DNA of 64,000 nt from Pseudomonadota bacterium (GTDB lineage Bacteria; Pseudomonadota; Gammaproteobacteria; Steroidobacterales; Steroidobacteraceae): positions 1 through 64,000 of the forward strand of contig JAJZUT010000015.1 of assembly GCA_021847105.1 (NCBI GenBank), read 5' to 3'. Within the stretch, counting starts at the first letter, position 1. Every line of letters starts with the position of its first letter. Made by a program: the position numbers and the translations under genes. Shown here piece by piece: positions 32,368-42,049 of the stretch. The notes below the pieces were generated by a model. The model saw only the letters and a program-made list of their open reading frames with translations. It had not been told where the DNA came from and ran no database searches.

Positions 32368-34325
32368 TGCTCACTGCCACGACTCTGACCGAACTGCTCG
32401 AGGCCAACCGCGGCGTTGCTCGCGGCGTCACCTACCTGGACGGCGAGAAAGCCTCGCGGACCGTGACATTCGCCGAACTGCACGAGCGCGCGCTCGGAAT
32501 CCTGCATCACCTGCAGCGCCTCGGGGCGCGCCCCGGGGACAAGCTGATCCTGTTCCTCGCCAATAACGAGCAGTTCATTGATGCCTTCTGGGCAGCAATC
32601 CTCGGTGGGATCGTGCCGGTGCCGGTGGCGATCGGGATCAGCGATGAGCATCGGCACAAGCTGTTGCGCATTGCGCGGCGACTCGGCGAGCCATTTCTCT
32701 ACAGCGACCGGCGCTCGCTCGAGCGCATTGGCACGTTTGCCGCTACCGCCGGTGAGCAGGGCACGTTCGAGCAGCTGCGCCGGCGCGCCTTCCTGGTCGA
32801 TGATCTCGATGACATTTCGCGGGCGGGCAAAGTGCACCGCGCGCGTCCCGAGGATGTGGCGTTTATCCAATTCTCCTCCGGCTCGACCAGTCAGCCGAAG
32901 GGCGTGGTGCTCACGCACGGCAACATTCTCGCCAACGCGCGCGGCTCGAGCGAGGTTGCCGGATTCAATGAGCGGGACATCAGTCTCTCGTGGATGCCGC
33001 TGACCCATGACATGGGCCTGATCGGCTTTCACCTCATCATGTTTGCGAACCGGGTGCATGCGCACCTGATGCCTACCGACCTGTTCATCCGCCGACCGCT
33101 GTTGTGGCTCGAGTTCGCGAGCCGCATTCGTGCCACGATCCTGTGCTCGCCGAATTTCGGCTACAAGCATTACCTGAAGGTGCTCGGCGAGCGTGCGCCC
33201 GAGGGGCTCGACCTCGCGAGCGTGCGCCTCATCTTCAATGGCGCCGAGCCGATCTCGGTGCCGTTGTGCCGGCAGTTCCTCGGGCGGCTTGCACCGGCGC
33301 AGCTCAATCCCAACGCCATGTATCCGGTCTACGGTCTCGCCGAGGCGTCGTTGGCGGTGAGTTTCCCACCGCCGGGAGCGCCCCTGCGCACCCTGGTGGT
33401 GAACCGCCATCGCCTCGGGGTCGGCGGGCAGGTGGAGCAGGTGTCAGCCGAGCAGCGCGATGCCGTCGAGCTCGTTTCCGAGGGTCGGGCCATTCCGTAC
33501 TGCAGCGTGCGCATTGCCGATGAGCAGGACCAGCCGCTCAGTGAGGGGCGGGTCGGGCACCTGCACATCCGTGGTGAGAACGTCACGCACGGCTATTTTG
33601 AGGACCCGCAGGCCAATGCCGCGGCCTTCACCGCCGATGGTTGGCTGCGCACAGGAGACCTGGGCGTGATCGAGGCGGGCGACCTGTACGTCACGGGGCG
33701 CGCCAAGGAGATCATCTTCGTCAACGGTCAGAACTACTACCCGCACGACCTGGAAGCGATTGCCCAGCGCATCGAGGGTCTTGAGCTTGGCAAGGTGGTG
33801 GCCGCGGGGGCTCGGCGGGGCGACGATGCGGCCGAGGAGCTGGTGCTGTTCGTGCTGCACCGCGGCACGGCGGAAGAATTCCTACCGCTTGCCAACGCGC
33901 TGGCGCGTCTGCTCAACGAGCAGACCGGTCTCGAGGTGGCGCAGGTGATCCCGGTCAAGCGGATTCCCAAGACCACGAGTGGCAAGATTCAGCGGCATCT
34001 GCTCGAGGAGGGCTTTGTCAACGGCGAGTTCGACGCCGAACTTGCCGCGCTTGCGGCGCTACGGGCTCAAGATGGGGTACAGGGCGCCGGCGCGCGCACT
34101 GACATCGAGGCGAAGCTCAAGGTCATCTGCGATACGGCGCTCGGCGGCAAACGCGTGGACGTCGATGACAATCTGTTCGAACTCGGCGCCAGTTCGCTGA
34201 AGCTGATCGAGATTCACGAGCAGATCGATCGCGAGTACCCTGGCAAGATCGACCTGACCGAGCTGTTCGATTACCCGACCATCGGCGAACTCGCCCGCCA
34301 CCTGGAGGCGAAGCTCGCAGGCTGA
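32367..34325 (+). CDS. Acyl-AMP ligase fused to acyl carrier protein
   Basis: A 652-residue two-domain protein. The adenylating domain (about 1-565) has the AMP-binding motif FSSGSTSQPKGVV, YGLAEASLAVS, and the C-terminal catalytic KTTSGKIQRHLL. It resembles fatty-acyl-AMP ligases more than CoA ligases. The C-terminal ACP (about 575-652) carries the phosphopantetheine site in LFELGASSLKLIEI. It can load a carboxylic acid directly onto its own carrier. Start ATG at 32367 overlaps the P450 stop. The pair forms a minimal acyl-activation and oxidation unit, with the acyltransferase upstream as a possible partner. Confidence 0.88.
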   Translation: MLTATTLTELLEANRGVARGVTYLDGEKASRTVTFAELHERALGILHHLQRLGARPGDKLILFLANNEQFIDAFWAAILGGIVPVPVAIGISDEHRHKLLRIARRLGEPFLYSDRRSLERIGTFAATAGEQGTFEQLRRRAFLVDDLDDISRAGKVHRARPEDVAFIQFSSGSTSQPKGVVLTHGNILANARGSSEVAGFNERDISLSWMPLTHDMGLIGFHLIMFANRVHAHLMPTDLFIRRPLLWLEFASRIRATILCSPNFGYKHYLKVLGERAPEGLDLASVRLIFNGAEPISVPLCRQFLGRLAPAQLNPNAMYPVYGLAEASLAVSFPPPGAPLRTLVVNRHRLGVGGQVEQVSAEQRDAVELVSEGRAIPYCSVRIADEQDQPLSEGRVGHLHIRGENVTHGYFEDPQANAAAFTADGWLRTGDLGVIEAGDLYVTGRAKEIIFVNGQNYYPHDLEAIAQRIEGLELGKVVAAGARRGDDAAEELVLFVLHRGTAEEFLPLANALARLLNEQTGLEVAQVIPVKRIPKTTSGKIQRHLLEEGFVNGEFDAELAALAALRAQDGVQGAGARTDIEAKLKVICDTALGGKRVDVDDNLFELGASSLKLIEIHEQIDREYPGKIDLTELFDYPTIGELARHLEAKLAG

Positions 34326-34332
34326 GCGGACC

Positions 34333-35211
34333 TCACCGTGCGTCGAAGTCGAGGCGCATGGACAGATCAACGGCCCGGACGTGCTTGGTCAGCCCCCCGA
34401 CCGAGACGAAGTCGACGCCGGTAGCGGCGATGGCCCGTACGGTCTCGAGGCTGACGCTGCCGGAGGCTTCGAGCTGTACCGGACGACCGCGCGCGCGGTT
34501 GCGCGCCACGGCGCTTGCCATGTCCTCGAGCGAGAAATCATCGAGCATGACGATATCGGGAGCGGCTTCGAACGCCTGCTCCAGCTCGGCGAGGCTCTCG
34601 ACCTCGACTTCGATGCGCACCCCGGCAGCGAGGGAGCGCGCCGCAGCCACCGCCTTGCCGATCGACCCGGCTGCCAGAATATGGTTCTCCTTGATGAGCA
34701 CCATGTCGTACAGCCCCATGCGGTGATTGGCGGCGCCACCGCAGCGTACCGCGTACTTCTGCGCGCTGCGCAGCCCCGGCAGCGTCTTGCGGGTGTCGAG
34801 GACGATGCAGCCGGTGCCCGCGACCGCCGCGACGAAGCGACTGGCCGCCGTGGCGGTTGCCGACAGCAGTTGCAGGAAATTGAGTGCCGTCCGCTCGCCG
34901 GTCAGGACCGCCCGGGCCGGTCCCTCGACGGTACAGACCAGCGCCCCGGGCTCGAGCGCGGCGCCGTCGTGCGCGTGCCAGGTGAGACGGATGGCCGGGT
35001 CGAGCTGCGCGAAGCAGGCCTGTACCCAGGGGCTGCCGCAGAGGATCGCCGCCTCGCGCGTGATGATGCGGCCGGTGACCCGCTGGCCGCTCGGCACCAG
35101 GGCGGCGGTGAGATCGCCGCCGCCGACGTCCTCGCGCAGTGCCGTGGCGACCTGCGCGGTGAGGTCGGGGGGAGGCAGGAACGGGGCGCCGGCAGGCTCG
35201 GAGGGGCTCAT
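34333..35211 (-). CDS. nadC: Nicotinate-nucleotide pyrophosphorylase (quinolinate PRTase)
   Basis: Makes nicotinate mononucleotide from quinolinate and PRPP in NAD biosynthesis. The 292-residue protein carries ALREDVGGGDLTAALV, the active-site segments DTRKTLPGLR and HRMGLYDMVLIKENH, VEVESLAELEQ, and the C-terminal SVGGLTKHVRAVDLSMRL. Length is typical (about 290-300). It converges on the acyl-ligase gene with seven bases between stops and diverges from a DUF1289 gene. Confidence 0.95.
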   Translation of the reverse strand: MSPSEPAGAPFLPPPDLTAQVATALREDVGGGDLTAALVPSGQRVTGRIITREAAILCGSPWVQACFAQLDPAIRLTWHAHDGAALEPGALVCTVEGPARAVLTGERTALNFLQLLSATATAASRFVAAVAGTGCIVLDTRKTLPGLRSAQKYAVRCGGAANHRMGLYDMVLIKENHILAAGSIGKAVAAARSLAAGVRIEVEVESLAELEQAFEAAPDIVMLDDFSLEDMASAVARNRARGRPVQLEASGSVSLETVRAIAATGVDFVSVGGLTKHVRAVDLSMRLDFDAR

Positions 35212-35271
35212 CCGCGCAGGCTACCATGAGCGGGGTTTGAACCGGGCCCGTGCGGCCCCATAATGGTGACA

Positions 35272-35469
35272 ATGTCCGAGGCATTCGCGCCGGCGGCCCG
35301 CCGCCCCCCCTCTCCGTGCATCAAGGTCTGCTCGCTCGATGAGCGGGGATACTGTGTCGGGTGCCTGCGGACCGTCGAGGAAATCGCCCGCTGGAGCGTG
35401 CTGAGCGCGGCGGAGCAATGGCAAGTCATCGCCGCGATCGAGCGGCGCAAAGTGTCCCTGAAGAGGTGA
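35272..35469 (+). CDS. DUF1289 family protein
   Basis: A small protein of about 65 residues with the DUF1289 cysteine pattern: SPCIKVCSLDERGYCVGCLR, then TVEEIARWSVLSAAEQWQV. The four cysteines suggest a metal or Fe-S cluster. ATG at 35272 is used because CATAAT (35259-35264) would start transcription at that codon; ATG at 35263 is an in-frame alternative. It is followed four bases later by grxD, which fits a shared transcript and a link to Fe-S or redox metabolism. Confidence 0.85.
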   Translation: MSEAFAPAARRPPSPCIKVCSLDERGYCVGCLRTVEEIARWSVLSAAEQWQVIAAIERRKVSLKR

Positions 35470-35473
35470 AGCG

Positions 35474-35803
35474 ATGGACGTGGTGGAGCGAATCAAGAGC
35501 GAGATCGGCGCGCAGCCGGTGGTGCTGTTCATGAAGGGCACGCCGGATTTCCCGCAATGCGGCTTCTCGGCGCAGACGGTGGCGGCGCTGCGCGCGCTCG
35601 GCGCGGACTTCAAGTCGATCAATATTTTCGAGGAGCCGGAGCTGCGCGAGGCGCTCAAGCGCTATTCCAACTGGCCGACCTACCCGCAGCTGTACGTCAA
35701 CGGTGAGCTGCTCGGCGGCTGCGACATCACCCTCGAGATGTATCACAGCGGGGAGTTGCAGAAGGTGCTCGAGGGCGCCGGGGCGCTCACCGCGCGCGCC
35801 TGA
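35474..35803 (+). CDS. grxD: Monothiol glutaredoxin, Grx4 family
   Basis: A 109-residue monothiol glutaredoxin with the CGFS active site in FMKGTPDFPQCGFSAQTV, plus WPTYPQLYVNGELLGGCDI. These proteins carry and deliver [2Fe-2S] clusters with glutathione and BolA partners. The single domain and length match GrxD. It lies just after the DUF1289 gene. A purine-rich site (AGAGGTGAAG) precedes the ATG. Confidence 0.95.
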   Translation: MDVVERIKSEIGAQPVVLFMKGTPDFPQCGFSAQTVAALRALGADFKSINIFEEPELREALKRYSNWPTYPQLYVNGELLGGCDITLEMYHSGELQKVLEGAGALTARA

Positions 35804-35832
35804 GTCGGCCGTGGGCAGGTCGCCGCGCGCCC

Positions 35833-36546
35833 TCAGGGCTCCTCGGCGGCCTCGCTCTCACTCGGCTGGCTCTGCCAGCCGAGCGCTACGGTGCGCGCCT
35901 GCGCGTCGAGAAAGCTCTCGCGCAGGCGGTTGCACACCAGGCAGAACAGCTCCGCGGTACGCTCGGCGTCGTAGCTCGCCGAATGCGCGCTCGAGGGATC
36001 CCAGTCGAGACCGGCCACGAGGGCCGCCTTGGCGAGCACGGTCTGGCCGAGACCGGCCCCCGCCAGCGTGGCGGTGTCGAAGCACGAGAACGGATGGAAC
36101 GGGTTGCGCTTGATGTCGGCGCGCTTGACCGTGGCGTTAAGAAAGCCGAGGTCGAAGGCGGCGTTGTGGCCGACCAGGATCGCGCGCCGGCAGCCGTAAT
36201 CGCGCATGGCGTGGCGGATCTCGCGGAAAATCCTTTGCAGCGCGTCGCGCTCGGGCAGCGCCGGACGCAGCGGGTGATACGGGTCGATGCCGTTGACCTG
36301 CAGCGCTGCCGGCTCGATGCGCGAGCCCTCGAACGGCTTGACGTGATAGGAATGCGTGACGCCGCGGCGTAGAACGCCCTCGGCGTCGATGTCGATCATG
36401 ACGGCGGCGATCTCTAGCAGCGCGTCGGTGGCGGCATTGAATCCGCCGGTCTCGACGTCGACGACCACCGGCAGATAGCCGCGGAACCGGCGTGACATCG
36501 GTCCGGGCGGACCGAGCACTTCGCGTTGCGGGTGCGCCTCGCTCAT
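35833..36546 (-). CDS. rnt: Ribonuclease T
   Basis: A 3'-5' exoribonuclease that trims tRNA and other small stable RNAs. The DEDD exonuclease motifs are visible: [23 protein letters not shown] and [14 protein letters not shown]. The protein is 237 residues, near E. coli RNase T (215) with a short extra tail. The ATG at 36546 overlaps the pyrC stop by four bases, so it is the last gene of a peptidase-pyrC-rnt operon. It converges on grxD. Confidence 0.93.
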   Translation of the reverse strand: MSEAHPQREVLGPPGPMSRRFRGYLPVVVDVETGGFNAATDALLEIAAVMIDIDAEGVLRRGVTHSYHVKPFEGSRIEPAALQVNGIDPYHPLRPALPERDALQRIFREIRHAMRDYGCRRAILVGHNAAFDLGFLNATVKRADIKRNPFHPFSCFDTATLAGAGLGQTVLAKAALVAGLDWDPSSAHSASYDAERTAELFCLVCNRLRESFLDAQARTVALGWQSQPSESEAAEEP

Positions 36547-37598
36547 GCGGACTCCATCGCCGTCAGGCGCCAGGTGATCTGCTCCCCGGCCCGCAGCGGC
36601 ACCAATGTCTCTTCGCCGTAGGGGTAGGCCGCCGGCACCGCCCACTCGGTCCTCTCCAGGCGCACCCGGCCGCTGTTGCGCGGCAGGCCGTAGAAATCCG
36701 CGCCGTGGTGGGCCGCGAAGGCTTCCAGTCGCTCGAGGGCGCCGATCGCCTCGAACGCCTCGGCGTACAGCTCGAGCGCGGCATGCGCGGAGAAAATCCC
36801 AGCGCAGCCGCAGGCTGCTTCCTTGGCCGCACGCGCATGCGGCGCGCTGTCGGTGCCGAGAAACAGCCGCGGGCTGCCGGCGCGCACGGCCGCGCACAGC
36901 GCCTCGCGGTCGCGCTCGGATTTCAGCACCGGCAGGCAATAATGGTGCGGGCGGATGCCGCCGACGAACAGCGCGTTGCGGTTCATCAGCAGATGCTGCG
37001 GAGTCAATGTGGCAGCGATTCCGGAGCGTGCGCCGAGCACGAACTCGACGGCGGCCCGTGTGGTGATATGTTCGAACACGATGCGCAGGCGCTTGAATCG
37101 CTCAGCGAGCGGCGCGAGCACCGTGTCGATGAAGCGCGCCTCACGGTCGAACACATCGACGCTGGGGTCGGTCACTTCGCCGTGCACCTGCAGCGCAAGT
37201 CCCGTTTCCTGCAGCCGTTCGAGCACCGCGTACACGGCGCGGATATCGGTCACGCCCGCATCCGAGTGGGTCGTGGCGCCGGCCGGATACAGCTTGAAGC
37301 CGAGAATGCAGCCGCTTGCCCGGGCGCGCTCGACTTCCTCCGGTGCGGTCTGATCAGTGAGATACAGACTCATCAGCGGTGAGAAGTCCGTGCCGGCGGG
37401 CAGCGCCGCGAGGATCCTGCTGCGGTACGCGAGGGCCTCCTGCGTGGTGCGAACGGGCGGTCGCAGGTTAGGCATGATCAGTGCGCGCGCAAAGCGTGCG
37501 GCGCTGAACGGTACGACTGCCGCGAGTGACGCCCCGTCGCGCACGTGCAGGTGAAAATCGTCCGGACGGCTCAGGGTGAGGGCGCTTGGAGCGCTCAT
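36543..37598 (-). CDS. pyrC: Dihydroorotase, class II
   Basis: Catalyses the reversible cyclisation of carbamoyl aspartate in pyrimidine synthesis. The 351-residue protein has the metal-binding [10 protein letters not shown], the carboxylated Lys in [13 protein letters not shown], histidines in LALQVHGE and IVFEHITT, and the catalytic Asp in LGTDSAPH. Length and motifs match class II PyrC. Its start overlaps the upstream M17 peptidase stop and its stop overlaps the rnt start, forming a tightly coupled operon. Confidence 0.96.
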   Translation of the reverse strand: MSAPSALTLSRPDDFHLHVRDGASLAAVVPFSAARFARALIMPNLRPPVRTTQEALAYRSRILAALPAGTDFSPLMSLYLTDQTAPEEVERARASGCILGFKLYPAGATTHSDAGVTDIRAVYAVLERLQETGLALQVHGEVTDPSVDVFDREARFIDTVLAPLAERFKRLRIVFEHITTRAAVEFVLGARSGIAATLTPQHLLMNRNALFVGGIRPHHYCLPVLKSERDREALCAAVRAGSPRLFLGTDSAPHARAAKEAACGCAGIFSAHAALELYAEAFEAIGALERLEAFAAHHGADFYGLPRNSGRVRLERTEWAVPAAYPYGEETLVPLRAGEQITWRLTAMESA

Positions 37599-39136
37599 CG
37601 GACCTTCTCCAGTGTCTGCAGGATCTGCTGGCGTACGAGCATCTGCAGCGCAAAACGCACACCGAAACCGGTGACCTCTGTGTTGATGTGGCCGAGGCCA
37701 CCGGCACGCGTCGCGGCGGACAGATCCACGTGCACCCAGGGTATCTCACGCGGAACGAATCGGCTGAGAAAGCGCGCCGCCAGGATGTGATCGCCCTTGC
37801 CCTCGACGGCGCACTGCAGCACATCGGCGACCTTACTGTCCAAATCGCTGTCGAAGTCCGCGTCGCAGGGAAATGGCCAGACCCGCTCGCCGCTTGCGCA
37901 ACCGGCGCTCAGCAGCGGTTCGACGAGGGCGGGACGGTTGGTGAATACGCCGCTCATGCGCTCGGTGAGCGCGTACACACATGCGCCGGTGAGTGTCGCG
38001 AAATCAAGCATCAGCCGCGGACGGGTGCGCGCGGCGAGCGCCAACGTGTCGGCGAGCGCCATACGCCCCTCAGCATCGCTGTGCACGATCTGCACGGTCA
38101 CGCCGTTGGCCGCGCGCACCACCTCCTGCGGTCGATAGGCGTGCGGGCCGATGTGGTTCTCACTGATCGCGAGCCAGGCGTCGGCGGCGATCGGCGCACC
38201 GAGCTCGGCGAGCGCGATGAGCGTGGCGAGCGCCACAGCGCTACCGGCCATATCGGTGTGCATTTCGAGCATGCTGCGGTGTGGCTTGAGGTTCACCCCG
38301 CCGGTGTCGAACACAATGCCCTTGCCGATGAGCGCCACATCCGGCGCGCCGGCGCGCCGGCGCGCCGGCCGATATGACAGGTGCGCAATGCCCGCCTGAT
38401 GGTGGCCGTTGCCTGCCGCGACGGCAAGAAACGCGTTGGCGCCCGCGCGCCGCAGAGCGCGCTCATCAAGCCAGTTGAGAGCGAGGCCGTGGCGATCGGC
38501 CAAGCGTGTCAGGATGGAGTGATAGCCGCGTGAATCGAGCATGTTGGGCGGCAGGGCGGTGAGCCAGCGTGCGAGGTTGGTGCCGTCGGCGCTGATCGTC
38601 GCATGATGCGTGTCGAGTCGCGGCGAGAGCGGCAGCACGATGCGCCGCAGGGGAGGGGTCGGGCGTGCCGCACTCTTGTAGCTCGGTAGCGCAAAGCGCT
38701 CCGACAGCGCTGCGGCGAGTAGCGCCTCGAGCGACGTCTCGGCGCGCGCCGGCGCGCCGAGCGCGGCGAGTCCCAGGGTCTGCGGGGCTCGCTCGGCCGT
38801 CGCCTTGAGCATCCGTCCGGCGAGCTGCAGTTGCTCGAAGACGCTGGTCTCATCGGGCAAGAACCCGAGCACCGCCAGCGTCTGACGGCTGTTTGCGAGC
38901 GAAACGGTGCGCACCGCCCCGGCGCGCGGCTGCTCGCGCGCGTGCAGTGCCTGCCAACGCGCGCCCTCGGGCAGTCCGGCGAGACTCTCTCTTCCGGCAG
39001 ACACGGGCATCGCCACAAGTAGGGTGTCGAGTTCTCCGTATGTGCGCGAGCGCACAATTTGCGGGCGGGAAGCGGCCGGTAGCAGCGCCGCGGGGCCGCG
39101 CGCGGCGGCGCGCCGGTAAGGCCTTTGCTTGACCAT
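37595..39136 (-). CDS. M17-family leucyl aminopeptidase
   Basis: A cytosolic metalloaminopeptidase of about 513 residues. Zinc ligands are seen in LIGKGIVFDTGGVNLKP, MLEMHTDMAGSAVALA and IVHSDAEGRMALADTLAL. The canonical NTDAEGR segment reads HSDAEGR here, as in a divergent M17 subgroup. The catalytic domain starts near residue 220, and the N-terminal domain is weakly conserved and Arg/Ala-rich. The start is uncertain (ATG at 39136 or 39169; neither has a ribosome binding site). It heads the operon with pyrC and rnt and is divergent from aceE. Confidence 0.88.
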   Translation of the reverse strand: MVKQRPYRRAAARGPAALLPAASRPQIVRSRTYGELDTLLVAMPVSAGRESLAGLPEGARWQALHAREQPRAGAVRTVSLANSRQTLAVLGFLPDETSVFEQLQLAGRMLKATAERAPQTLGLAALGAPARAETSLEALLAAALSERFALPSYKSAARPTPPLRRIVLPLSPRLDTHHATISADGTNLARWLTALPPNMLDSRGYHSILTRLADRHGLALNWLDERALRRAGANAFLAVAAGNGHHQAGIAHLSYRPARRRAGAPDVALIGKGIVFDTGGVNLKPHRSMLEMHTDMAGSAVALATLIALAELGAPIAADAWLAISENHIGPHAYRPQEVVRAANGVTVQIVHSDAEGRMALADTLALAARTRPRLMLDFATLTGACVYALTERMSGVFTNRPALVEPLLSAGCASGERVWPFPCDADFDSDLDSKVADVLQCAVEGKGDHILAARFLSRFVPREIPWVHVDLSAATRAGGLGHINTEVTGFGVRFALQMLVRQQILQTLEKVR

Positions 39137-39356
39137 CGCGGATGAAACCCGGATTATTGCGCGGCTCATTGACAGGCGACTTTCGCTCGCATGGAATGCT
39201 GGCGGCGCATCCTACTCCAATCGGCCGGAGCGTTTCGCATCGGGTGTATGCGTCGTAGGCTCGAGGGTGCGCCACCGGGCCGAGCGGCGGATGTCGAGGA
39301 ATTCGACCCCTTGGGTCGTGCGCGCCTTGGCGCTGCGCGGCCGAGCGTGAGACCGC

Positions 39357-42029
39357 ATGACCGAACCGCCAAAACTCACAGATATCGATCCCGTTGAAAC
39401 GCAGGAATGGCTCGAGTCGATCGACTCGGTGCTGAAGACGCACGGGCCGCTGCGCGCGCACTTCCTGCTCGATAGGCTGATCGATTACTCGCGCAGGAGC
39501 GGGGCGTATCTGCCCTTCAAGGCCAATACCGCCTACGTCAACAGCATCCCGCCGGGGCGCGAGCCGGTGTACCCCGGCAACCGCGAGCTCGAAAAGCGAA
39601 TCGAAGCCTATATCCGCTGGAACGCGCTCGCGATGGTGGTGGCGGCGAATCGCAAGTCATCCGAGTACGGCGGACATCTGGCGAGCTACGCTTCCTCGGC
39701 GACGTTGTACGAAGTCGGCTTCAATCACTTCTGGCGGGCCGCCTCGCCGGAGCATCCGGGCGACCTGGTGTTCTTCCAGGGGCACTCCTCCCCGGGCGTG
39801 TATGCACGGGCGTATCTCGAGGGACGCCTGACGGAAAGTCAGTTGCATCATTTCCGTCAGGAGGCGGGCGGCCCGGGACAGGGGCTCTCGTCCTATCCGC
39901 ATCCGTGGCTGATGCCGGATTTCTGGCAGTTCCCGACGGTGTCGATGGGCCTCGGGCCGATGCAGGCGATTTTCCAGGCGCGCTTCATCCGCTACCTGGA
40001 GCATCGTGGGCTGCTCGCACCCTCCGACCGCAAGGTCTGGGCGTTTCTCGGCGATGGCGAGATGGACGAGCCGGAGTCGATGGGTGCGCTCACCATGCCG
40101 GTGCGCGAGGGCCTCGACAACCTTGTGTTCGTCATCAACTGCAACCTGCAGCGTCTCGACGGTCCGGTGCGCGGCAACGGCAAGATCATCCAGGAGCTCG
40201 AAGCGGCGTTCCTCGGCGCCGGCTGGAATGTCATCAAGGTACTGTGGGGCTCGCGCTGGGATCCGCTGCTCGCGCGTGACACGCAGGGGCTGCTGCGCCG
40301 GCTGATGGAAGAGTGCGTCGACGGCGAATACCAGAATTTCAAGGCCAAGGGCGGCGCTTACACGCGCGAGCATTTCTTCGGCAAGTATCCGGAGCTGCGC
40401 GCCATGGTCGCCAACATGTCCGATGAGGAGATCTGGCGCCTGAACCGCGGCGGGCACGATGCGCGCAAGGTGTTCGCCGCGTATGCCGCGGCGATGGCGC
40501 ACAAGGGCCAGCCGACCGTGATCCTCGCCAAGACCGTCAAGGGCTTCGGGCTCGGCAAGGGCGGCGAGGGACAGATGGTCGCTCACCAGCAAAAGAAGCT
40601 CTCAGAGGAGGATCTGCGCGCCTTCCGCGACCGCTTCCACATTCCGATCTCTGATGAGGAAATCGCGCGCCTGCCGTTCCGCAAGCCGCCCGAGGATTCC
40701 GAGGAAGCGCGATATCTGCGCGAGCGCCGCACACAACTTGGCGGCTGCCTGCCGGCGCGCCGCCGCGAAGCACCGCCGCTCGCCGTGCCGCCGCTCGAGG
40801 CATTCGCGCAGGTGCTCGAGGGCACGGGCGATCGCGAGATCTCGACCACGATGGCGTTCGTGCGCATCCTGACGGCGTTGCTGAAGGACAAGGGAATCGG
40901 CCGGAATATCGTGCCGATCGTGCCCGATGAGGCGCGCACCTTCGGCATGGAGGGGCTGTTCCGTCAGGTCGGCATCTACTCCTCGGTCGGGCAGCTCTAT
41001 ACCCCGCAGGATGCCGACACCCTCATGTCCTATCGCGAGGACAAGAAGGGCCAGATTCTGGAGGAAGGCATCAACGAGGCCGGCGCGCTGTGCTCGTGGA
41101 TCGCAGCCGGTACCGCCTACAGCAACCACGGCATCAGCATGGTGCCGTTCTACATTTTCTACTCCATGTTCGGCTTCCAGCGGGTCGGGGACTTCATCTG
41201 GGCGGCGGGCGACCAGCAGGTGCGCGGCTTCCTGATCGGCGCCACCGCGGGGCGGACGACCCTGGCTGGCGAAGGTCTGCAGCACCAGGACGGCCACAGC
41301 CAGCTCGTGGCGACCACCGTGCCGAACTGCATCGCTTACGATCCGGCCTACGGCTATGAGCTCGCCGTGATCATCCAGGACGGCATGCGCCGGATGTACG
41401 TCGAGCAGGAAAACATCTTCTATTACATCACCACGATGAACGAGAACTACCCGCAGCCGGCGCTTCCGCCCGGTGCCGAGGCGGGCATTCTCAAAGGGGC
41501 GTATCGTCTGCAGGCGCCGGCCAAGGGCGGCAAACTGCGCGCGACGCTACTCGGTTCGGGCACCATTTTGCGCGAGGCGCTGGCAGCGGCGGCGCAGCTC
41601 GAGGCTGAGTACGGCGTGCGCACCGAGGTGTTCTCGGTCACCAGCTTCAGCGAGTTGCGGCGCGAGGCGCTGGAGTGCGAGCGGTGGAACCTGCTGCACC
41701 CCGGCAAGCCGGCGCGCACGCCGTATGTGAGCGAGTGTTTTGCGCAGGCCAAGGGACCGTTCATCGCCGCAACCGATTACGTTCGGACGGTGGCTGACCA
41801 GATCCGTGAGTGGATTCCGGGCCGTTACCTGAGCCTCGGTACGGACGGCTTCGGTCGCTCCGATGCGCGCGCCGCGTTGCGTCAGCACTTCGAAGTGGAT
41901 CGCAACTACATTCTCGTCGCGACCCTCAAGGCGCTTGCCGATGAGGGCAAGATCGAGCCGTCGGTGGTGAGCGGCGCCATGGACAAGCTCGGGATCGACG
42001 CCGAGAAGCCGGTTCCCTGGAAAGTCTGA
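39357..42029 (+). CDS. aceE: Pyruvate dehydrogenase E1, homodimeric type
   Basis: Decarboxylates pyruvate with thiamine diphosphate and passes the acetyl group to the lipoyl arm of E2. The 890-residue length, the start TDIDPVETQEWLESIDSVL, the ThDP motif GDGEMDEPESMGAL and HSSPGVYARAYLEGR are typical of the AceE homodimer. It is followed 20 bases later by aceF and then lpd, the standard complex operon. A weak GAGA lies before the ATG. No regulator gene accompanies it. Confidence 0.97.
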   Translation: MTEPPKLTDIDPVETQEWLESIDSVLKTHGPLRAHFLLDRLIDYSRRSGAYLPFKANTAYVNSIPPGREPVYPGNRELEKRIEAYIRWNALAMVVAANRKSSEYGGHLASYASSATLYEVGFNHFWRAASPEHPGDLVFFQGHSSPGVYARAYLEGRLTESQLHHFRQEAGGPGQGLSSYPHPWLMPDFWQFPTVSMGLGPMQAIFQARFIRYLEHRGLLAPSDRKVWAFLGDGEMDEPESMGALTMPVREGLDNLVFVINCNLQRLDGPVRGNGKIIQELEAAFLGAGWNVIKVLWGSRWDPLLARDTQGLLRRLMEECVDGEYQNFKAKGGAYTREHFFGKYPELRAMVANMSDEEIWRLNRGGHDARKVFAAYAAAMAHKGQPTVILAKTVKGFGLGKGGEGQMVAHQQKKLSEEDLRAFRDRFHIPISDEEIARLPFRKPPEDSEEARYLRERRTQLGGCLPARRREAPPLAVPPLEAFAQVLEGTGDREISTTMAFVRILTALLKDKGIGRNIVPIVPDEARTFGMEGLFRQVGIYSSVGQLYTPQDADTLMSYREDKKGQILEEGINEAGALCSWIAAGTAYSNHGISMVPFYIFYSMFGFQRVGDFIWAAGDQQVRGFLIGATAGRTTLAGEGLQHQDGHSQLVATTVPNCIAYDPAYGYELAVIIQDGMRRMYVEQENIFYYITTMNENYPQPALPPGAEAGILKGAYRLQAPAKGGKLRATLLGSGTILREALAAAAQLEAEYGVRTEVFSVTSFSELRREALECERWNLLHPGKPARTPYVSECFAQAKGPFIAATDYVRTVADQIREWIPGRYLSLGTDGFGRSDARAALRQHFEVDRNYILVATLKALADEGKIEPSVVSGAMDKLGIDAEKPVPWKV

Positions 42030-42049
42030 AAGCGGAAGGCAATATCGCG

